This document shows, one piece after another, positions 58,772 through 64,000 of a stretch of 64,000 nt of DNA (the first letter of the stretch is position 1; the number at the start of each line of letters is the position of its first letter). The DNA lies in the NCBI GenBank assembly GCA_016197405.1, contig JACPVR010000016.1, positions 124,001-188,000 on the forward strand, in the 5' to 3' direction. The position numbers and the translations under genes are program-made. The notes under the pieces were generated by a model. The model searched no databases. It saw nothing but the letters and a program-made list of their open reading frames with translations, and was not told the DNA's origin. Source of the DNA: Mycobacterium sp. GTDB taxonomy: Bacteria > Actinomycetota > Actinomycetes > Mycobacteriales > Mycobacteriaceae.

Positions 58772-60211
58772 GTGGTCGCAATAGAACGAATTCACGACTG
58801 GGCGGGCGCACCCGGCGAGGTGGTGTCCTGGCACCCTTCACCGGCCACCGTCAAGAAGGTCGCCGACGCGCCGGTCAGCGATGTACCCGTGAGCTATCAG
58901 CAGGCCCAGCATCTGCTGGGGTTCCGTGGCCACGTGGCCAACGGCACCGACATGGCGCGGCTCAACATCCCCGCATGGGATATCCCCGGCCGCTGTGACA
59001 TCCGTGCCATGAGCCATGTCATCAACGCCTATATCCGCAGGCACGACACGTACCACAGCTGGTTCGAGCTGGGTGAGGAACCCGGCCAGATCATCCGCCG
59101 GACCGTCCGCAGCCCCAAGGACATCAAGTTCGTCCCGATCGAACACGGCACGATGACCTCGCAGGAGTGGCAGCAGCATGTGCTGTCCACGCCTGACCCG
59201 TGGCAGTGGGATTGCTTCAACTTCGGGATCATCCAGCGTGACGACCACTTCACCTTCTATGTCAGCGTCGACCACGTGCACACCGACGCGATGTTCATGG
59301 GCATGGTGCTGCTGGAGATCCACATGATGTACGCGGCACTGGTCAACGGCGCCGCGCCGATCCAGCTGCCCGAACCGGGCAAGTACGCCGACTACTGCCT
59401 GCGCCAGCAGGAGTACGTCTCGGCGCTGACACTGGATTCGCCCGAGGTTCGCCGGTGGGTGGATTTCGCCCGAGCCAACAACGGCACCCTGCCGAGTTTC
59501 CCGCTGCCGCTCGGCGACATGTCGGACAACACCGGCGAGCTGCTCACCGTCGAGCTGATGGACAAGGCGCAGTCGGATCGCTTCGAGTCGGCCTGCATGG
59601 ATGTCGGCATCCGCTTCAGCGGCGGCGTGGTGGCCTGCGCTGCCATCGCCGAGCGCGAGCTGACCGGTATCGACACCTATCACGTGGTGACCCCCACGAC
59701 GACGCGCAGCACGCCGACGGAGTACATGACCACCGGTTGGTTCACCAACCTGGTGCCGCTGACGGTGCCGATCTCGGAGACCTCGTTCGCCGATACCGCG
59801 CGCGCCGCGCAGTCGGCGTTCGACTCGGGTATGCACCTGGCCAACGTCCCGTTCGAGAAGGTCGTCGAGTTGGGCGAGCCGCTGGGGATCCGCAAGCCCG
59901 ATCCCGGTGTGCCGATGCTGTCCTACCTCGACGTCGGGCTGCCGCCGTTGTCGCCCAGCATCATCGCCGAGTGGGAAGCGCTCAACGGCCGGGTGTTCTG
60001 CGATTCCCGGACCGCGCATCAGGTCGGCATGTGGGTCAACCGCAAGGGCAGGACCACCGTGACGGTGGCGTTCCCGAAGAACCCGGTCGCCCGGGCGTCG
60101 GTCGTGCGCTACCTCGACGTCATGAAGAACGTCTACCACCGGGTGGCCGAGGGCTGCTACGAGCCGGCACCGCTGGCCACCGCCGCACGCGCCGGGGTGA
60201 AGACCGCCTGA
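58772..60211 (+). CDS. PapA3/PapA4-like acyltransferase (second copy)
   Basis: This 479-residue paralogue of the first Pap protein has the catalytic motif HVHTDA (H168, D172). Shared blocks include VPVSYQQAQHL, WDIPGRCDIRAMSHVINAY, RRHDTYHSWF and WQWDCFNFG. GTG 58772 has GGGGAGG 6 nt upstream. It should transfer the product of the second PKS to the glycan acceptor. The two Pap proteins differ most in their C-terminal halves, which would fit different acceptor positions or chains. Confidence 0.87.
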   Translation: MVAIERIHDWAGAPGEVVSWHPSPATVKKVADAPVSDVPVSYQQAQHLLGFRGHVANGTDMARLNIPAWDIPGRCDIRAMSHVINAYIRRHDTYHSWFELGEEPGQIIRRTVRSPKDIKFVPIEHGTMTSQEWQQHVLSTPDPWQWDCFNFGIIQRDDHFTFYVSVDHVHTDAMFMGMVLLEIHMMYAALVNGAAPIQLPEPGKYADYCLRQQEYVSALTLDSPEVRRWVDFARANNGTLPSFPLPLGDMSDNTGELLTVELMDKAQSDRFESACMDVGIRFSGGVVACAAIAERELTGIDTYHVVTPTTTRSTPTEYMTTGWFTNLVPLTVPISETSFADTARAAQSAFDSGMHLANVPFEKVVELGEPLGIRKPDPGVPMLSYLDVGLPPLSPSIIAEWEALNGRVFCDSRTAHQVGMWVNRKGRTTVTVAFPKNPVARASVVRYLDVMKNVYHRVAEGCYEPAPLATAARAGVKTA

Positions 60212-60234
60212 GCTCCGCATCGTCACCTTCGTTG

Positions 60235-61602
60235 ATGGTTGAGGGCAGTTCGGTCAGGCCCGACAACCGCATCTCGTTCACCGACCAGGTGATGTTCCTC
60301 GGTCAACGTGCCACCGGCCAGGAAGCGGTGGTGCAGATCGTCTGGATCTACGAGCACCCGATCGATTTCGGCGAGCTCCGGCGGTTCCACCGCGACCTGG
60401 GACACGGGCTGATGGGCCGGCGCATCGAGACCTCGCCGCTGCCGTTCGGCAGGCACCGGTGGGTGTCGTGGCCCGGCCCACAGAAACCGCTGGAGACCGC
60501 CGCGCAGCGGCCGCGCGCCGAGCTGTCCGATTGGGTCGACGAGCGCGCCCAACTGCCGGTCGACCCGGAGTGGGGACCCGGCTGGCACATCGGTGTGCTG
60601 CCGATGACCGACGGCGCGACCGCGGTGAGTCTGGTCGCCTCGCATTGTGTGGTCGACGGCGGCGGTTTCCTGCTGACGATCGCCGATACCGTCAAAGGCA
60701 AGACCCGCGATTTCGGGTATCCGCCGCCGGCGTCGCGGACCAGGAGGGAAGCGCTGGTCGCCGACCTCGCCGACACCGCGCGCGGTGTGCCCGAGATCGG
60801 CCGGACCCTGCTCACCGCGGTCAAACAGGGCATCCGCCGGCGCAAGGAATTCACCGGCGGCGCCCCGGCAGTGGCGCAGGCGCCCGCGGCCCTCGACGAT
60901 GCCGATGCCAATGTGGTGGTGCCCGCCGCCAGTGTCTACGTCGACCTCGAACAGTGGGACCGGCGCGCGGCCGCGCTCGGCGGCAACAGTCATTCGCTGC
61001 TCGCCGCCTTCGCCGCCAAACTCGGCGAACACCTGGGCCGGCGCCGCGCCTCCGACGGGGCGGTCACCCTCAACGTCCCGATCAGCACCCGGGGTGAGGG
61101 TGATACCGGCGCCAATGTCGTTCTGCTGACCAATATCTCGCTGGACCCCGCCGAGTTGACCACCGACCTGTCCGGCACGAGAGCGGCGATCAAGGCCGCC
61201 CTGACGACCTTGCGGGAAAAACCCGACGAGACATTGGAGCTGCTGCCGCTGACACCGTTCGTCCCGAAGTTCGCGGTGCGCCGCGGTGCGGACGCGGTGT
61301 TCAGCTTCTCGGCCGACCTGCCGGTGTCGTGTTCCAACCTCGGCGACCTGGATCCCGCCATGGGCAGCCCGGACGGCACGCCGGCCGAATACACCATGCT
61401 GCGTGGTGTGGACCGCCACGTCACCCGCGGATTCCTGGAGAAGCGTCCCGGGCTGCTGACGATCGTCGGTGGCCGCATCGGAGGCAAGGTGTCGATGACG
61501 ATCGTCGGATATCAGGCCGGTGCCGACAACACCAAGGAGCAGCTGCGCGTGCTCGCGGCCCGGACCCTCGCAGAGTTCGATCTCACCGGTGTGATCGAGT
61601 AG
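60235..61602 (+). CDS. Condensation/WS-DGAT-like acyltransferase (first of a tandem pair)
   Basis: This 455-residue protein contains the acyltransferase motif HCVVDG (H137, D141, G142), a full HxxxDG site. The surrounding fold pattern (VWIYEHPIDFGELRRFH at the N-terminus, a central linker rich in Ala/Pro, SCSNLGD and VSMTIVGYQ near the end) is that of condensation or wax-ester-synthase-like proteins. It lies 23 bp after papA. Equivalent genes occur in LOS loci, but the reaction is not established; esterification of a lipid or sugar hydroxyl is the simplest inference. ATG 60235 is the only nearby standard start with the correct N-terminus. Confidence 0.72.
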   Translation: MVEGSSVRPDNRISFTDQVMFLGQRATGQEAVVQIVWIYEHPIDFGELRRFHRDLGHGLMGRRIETSPLPFGRHRWVSWPGPQKPLETAAQRPRAELSDWVDERAQLPVDPEWGPGWHIGVLPMTDGATAVSLVASHCVVDGGGFLLTIADTVKGKTRDFGYPPPASRTRREALVADLADTARGVPEIGRTLLTAVKQGIRRRKEFTGGAPAVAQAPAALDDADANVVVPAASVYVDLEQWDRRAAALGGNSHSLLAAFAAKLGEHLGRRRASDGAVTLNVPISTRGEGDTGANVVLLTNISLDPAELTTDLSGTRAAIKAALTTLREKPDETLELLPLTPFVPKFAVRRGADAVFSFSADLPVSCSNLGDLDPAMGSPDGTPAEYTMLRGVDRHVTRGFLEKRPGLLTIVGGRIGGKVSMTIVGYQAGADNTKEQLRVLAARTLAEFDLTGVIE

Positions 61603-61651
61603 TGGTCGAGTCGCGCGGTGTCGTGACGGGCTCGATCCGAGGAGGTTGTTG

Positions 61652-62830
61652 ATGTCCACCGAAAGCCGTCCCCGGCGTCTGCGGCTGCGCCGCACATCGG
61701 CACCGGAGGTGCCGGATCATCGGCTGGTCTACCTCGATCAGGCGTCGTTCCTGTCGCTACGGGCCACCGGTCGCCAACAGCTCATGCAATGCGTGTGGGT
61801 CTACGAGAAGCCCATCGACCTCGAGGGCCTACGGCGCTACCACCGCGAGTTCGGGCACGGTATGGCCGGTCGCCGCATCGAGCGTTCCCCGTTGCCGTTC
61901 GGCAGGCACCGCTGGGTCAATTCCCCGGGGGCGGCGGCCCCGCTGCACATCGACGAGCCCCGCCCGCCGGAGGCGCTCAGCGACTGGATCGACGAACAAT
62001 CGCAGCAGCCGGTCGATCCGGAGTTCGGTCCCGGCTGGCGGATCGCCATGCTGCCGATGACCGACGGGTCCACGGCCGTCAGCCAGATCGGTTCGCACAC
62101 CCTCGGTGACGGCACCGCAGGCGTGGTGCGCATCGTGCAGACCGTCCTGGGCCTGACCGAGGACATCGGTTACCCGCCGCCGCGCTCGCGCACCCGGTTG
62201 CGCGGCGCGTTGGCCGACGCGCGCGGGCTGCTGGCCGATCTGCCGGAGACCGGCAAGGCACTGCGCGGGGCGGCCCGGCTGGCCTGGTCGCAGCGCCACG
62301 ACCTGCGCGGCCCGAAGAATGCGGTGCCCGCACCGGAACCGGTGAATCCCGACGTCCCGGTCGTGGTGCCAGCCATCAACATCCTCATCGACCTGCCGCA
62401 CTGGGATGCCCGCGCGGAAGCGCTTGGCGGGACCAGTTATTCGATGCTGGCCGGGTTCGCGGCGAAATTCGGCGAGCACATGGGCCGGCGCAACGCCACG
62501 ACCGGCGAGGTGATGCTGCTGGTCGCGCTCAGCGAGCGCACCCTGGAGGACACCCGGGCGCACGCCATGTCGTTCGTCAACGTGCACGTCGACCCGACGA
62601 CCGTCACGTCCAGTCTCACCGATGCCCGCACGGTGCTGCGCGAGGCGCTCAAGGAGCTCAAGGACAACGGCCCGGACGAGGCTTTCAGCCTGCTGGCGCT
62701 GACACCGTTCACGCCCAAACGCGCTGTCCGTGGGGCGGGCAATCTGGCGTTCGGCTTCGATGCGGCGCCGGTGGCCTGCTCCAACATGGGTGATCTGTTC
62801 GGCGAGTTCGCCCCGGTGGGCAGCTGGTGA
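61652..62830 (+). CDS. Condensation/WS-DGAT-like acyltransferase (second of the pair), truncated by frameshift
   Basis: This 392-residue paralogue of the preceding gene has catalytic HTLGDG (H149, D153). ATG 61652 has GGAGG 6 nt upstream. Alignment by eye is good to SNMGDLFGEFAPVGSW and then stops at TGA 62828-62830. The remaining C-terminal homology (IVAARIVGKISIGIVGY) continues in another frame. Compared with its neighbour, about 79 bp are missing just before the break, which would account for the frameshift. The protein may still fold, because the catalytic histidine domain is complete, or the gene may be decaying. Confidence 0.65.
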   Translation: MSTESRPRRLRLRRTSAPEVPDHRLVYLDQASFLSLRATGRQQLMQCVWVYEKPIDLEGLRRYHREFGHGMAGRRIERSPLPFGRHRWVNSPGAAAPLHIDEPRPPEALSDWIDEQSQQPVDPEFGPGWRIAMLPMTDGSTAVSQIGSHTLGDGTAGVVRIVQTVLGLTEDIGYPPPRSRTRLRGALADARGLLADLPETGKALRGAARLAWSQRHDLRGPKNAVPAPEPVNPDVPVVVPAINILIDLPHWDARAEALGGTSYSMLAGFAAKFGEHMGRRNATTGEVMLLVALSERTLEDTRAHAMSFVNVHVDPTTVTSSLTDARTVLREALKELKDNGPDEAFSLLALTPFTPKRAVRGAGNLAFGFDAAPVACSNMGDLFGEFAPVGSW

Positions 62831-62970
62831 TCGTCGCGGCGCGCATCGTCGGCAAGATCTCGATCGGCATCGTCGGCTACGAATGCGGCGCGGAGAACTC
62901 CAAGGAACGGCTGCGCAAGCTGGCCGCCCAGACGCTCGACGAGTTCGGGCTGACCGGAACCATCATCTAG
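62827..62970 (+). pseudogene. Detached C-terminal fragment of the second acyltransferase-like gene
   Basis: This 47-codon frame matches the last residues of the upstream paralogue (RIVGKISIGIVGYECGAENSKERLRKLAAQTLDEF against RIGGKVSMTIVGYQAG and following). It starts at GTG 62827, which overlaps the TGA of the main frame (GTGA), so coupled re-initiation is possible in principle. Its TAG shares CTAG with the stop of the convergent glycosyltransferase. It is most simply the remnant of an originally continuous gene. Confidence 0.6.
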
Positions 62971-64000
62971 GCCGGCTTGGCGGCGTCGCCGCGTACCGCG
63001 TCCTCGAGGAGATCGGCTGCGGCAGCGACACTGTCGGCCGGTGTGGTCATCTGCGCGGCCACCTCGCGGGCCCGGGCGGCGTATTTCGGGGTCAGGACCT
63101 CACGCAAGGCCGCCGCCAACGACGCCGGTGTGGTGGCCGAGAATCGTCGTGACACCCCGGCTCCGAGCTTCTTGACCTGGGCGGCCCATACCGGCTGGTC
63201 GGCGTTGACCCACAGCACCACCGTCGGCACGCCCGACCGCAGGCTGGCCGCGGTGGTTCCGGAACCGCCGTGGTGCACCACCGCGCGGCAGGTCGGGAAG
63301 ACCGCGGCATGGTTGACCGAGCCGACGATCTTGACGTGGTCGGCCTGCTGCACACCGGACAGATCCCAGACCCCGGACGAGATCAGCGCGCGCTCACCGA
63401 GTTCGGCGCAGACCGCGGTGATCATCGCGACCGCCTCGATCGGTGAGTCGACCGGCATGCTGCCGAAACCGAAGTAGATCGGCGGGGTGCCCGCCGCCAC
63501 CCAGGAGGCCACCTCGTCGTCGGTGCTGGTGCCCAGGCCCATGGTGATCGAACCCACGATGGGCCGAAGTCCGCGCCATTCCTCGGCCAGGCCCGGGAAG
63601 AGCACCTTGTCGTAGGCCTGGATCTCCAGCGCGCCGCCGTCGATCATCCGGCGTACCGCGCGGACCTGGCTCTTCGGGATGCCGAGCTGGTCGCGTTGGG
63701 CGTCGTCGGCCTCTTTGAGCAGTCGCCAGTGCCCCCACTCGATGGCCGTCCAGCCGGCCTTGAGGACCGCGCGCGGCAGCGGTACCGGGACGACATGGTG
63801 GTTCACCCGGGCCGGGAAGTAGTGCAGCGCCGCCAGCGGTATGCCGTAATGCTCGGCGACGTTGGCGGCCACCTCCTGGTAGGTGGTTCCGGTCAGGATG
63901 AGGTCGGCGTCGGCAGCCAGGGCGGTCAGCGTCTCGTTCATCTGCGCCCAGCCCTGGGTGACGTATTCCTTGGCCGAACGCAGCGCCGAGATCGGATTGC
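62967..64000 (-). CDS. GT1-family glycosyltransferase (GPL/LOS Gtf-like), 5' end outside the window
   Basis: At least 344 residues are present; the frame is open to the right edge. The signatures FGFGSMPVDSP and VHHGGSGTTAASLRSGVP, followed by ADQPVWAAQVKKLGAG, are those of UDP/dTDP-sugar transferases related to mycobacterial glycopeptidolipid Gtf enzymes and MGT-type GT1 proteins. It would add a hexose or deoxyhexose to the glycolipid of this locus. Sugar specificity cannot be read from the sequence. It converges on the acyltransferase fragment, sharing the CTAG stop overlap. Confidence 0.88.
   Translation of the reverse strand, partial: NPISALRSAKEYVTQGWAQMNETLTALAADADLILTGTTYQEVAANVAEHYGIPLAALHYFPARVNHHVVPVPLPRAVLKAGWTAIEWGHWRLLKEADDAQRDQLGIPKSQVRAVRRMIDGGALEIQAYDKVLFPGLAEEWRGLRPIVGSITMGLGTSTDDEVASWVAAGTPPIYFGFGSMPVDSPIEAVAMITAVCAELGERALISSGVWDLSGVQQADHVKIVGSVNHAAVFPTCRAVVHHGGSGTTAASLRSGVPTVVLWVNADQPVWAAQVKKLGAGVSRRFSATTPASLAAALREVLTPKYAARAREVAAQMTTPADSVAAAADLLEDAVRGDAAKPA

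Overview
This window is chromosomal DNA from a high-GC actinobacterium, almost certainly a non-tuberculous Mycobacterium (Mycolicibacterium-type fast grower). The evidence is gene order. From ctaA through the suf operon, trxA-echA12-ABC-F, acnR-acn, ripA-ripB-moxR, mabA-inhA-hemH, the nfeD/SPFH pair and mutA-mutB-meaB to lipL, it follows the M. tuberculosis Rv1456c-Rv1497 segment almost gene for gene. Codon use, frequent GTG starts and leaderless promoters (TANNNT -10 boxes 6-9 nt before the start codon) also fit. I cannot name the species. No rRNA, tRNA, CRISPR array, prophage or insertion sequence was recognised.

Layout. 1-4.9 kb: the end of an ATP-grasp-like gene, then a leftward block of heme A synthase (ctaA), a two-gene ABC-2 exporter and the mannosyltransferase mptB. 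4.9-11.3 kb: the rightward iron-sulfur operon sufR-sufB-sufD-sufC-sufS-sufU-sufT, with a match to the SufR operator at the sufR start and no intein in SufB. 11.2-13.5 kb: a TipA/MerR regulator and a DUF222-HNH (13E12-type) gene whose promoter carries a perfect mycobacterial SOS box. 13.5-20.2 kb: trxA, echA12, an ABC-F ATPase, a 63-residue HTH protein, and the divergent acn-acnR pair with an AcnR-type operator in the acn promoter. 20.4-26.6 kb: Rv1476-like protein, the peptidoglycan endopeptidases ripA and ripB, and moxR1-DUF58-VWA. 26.6-32.4 kb: fabG1(mabA)-inhA of FAS-II, hemH, an Rv1486c-like gene, nfeD-SPFH and a small membrane protein. 32.3-38.4 kb: a TVP38-family gene, then mutA-mutB-meaB, the methylmalonyl-CoA mutase system.

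38.4-64 kb: an accessory surface-lipid locus inserted around the meaB/lipL junction. It contains two Mas/Pks5-like type I polyketide synthases (about 2,090 residues, KS-AT-DH-ER-KR-ACP), each followed by a PapA-type acyltransferase. It also has a Gap-like membrane protein, a convergent MmpL transporter, lipL, two further HxxxDG acyltransferase-like paralogues (the second split by a frameshift) and a GPL/LOS-type glycosyltransferase running off the right end. This gene set and position match lipooligosaccharide (LOS) loci of other mycobacteria. The working model is that the PKSs make methyl-branched acyl chains from methylmalonyl-CoA, whose pool is set by the neighbouring mutAB-meaB. PapA proteins would move the chains onto a glycan, Gtf would extend the sugar, and MmpL with Gap would export the product.

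The most notable points are two perfect CRP-type palindromes in the 681-bp gap before the second PKS; the tandem PKS-Pap modules, with a 195-bp stretch of about 98% DNA identity that could support recombination; the split acyltransferase gene; a probable ATT start codon on mmpL; a triplicated 14-mer at the gap/mmpL junction; and a set of recognisable operators (SufR, LexA, AcnR, TipA-type) lying on their expected promoters.
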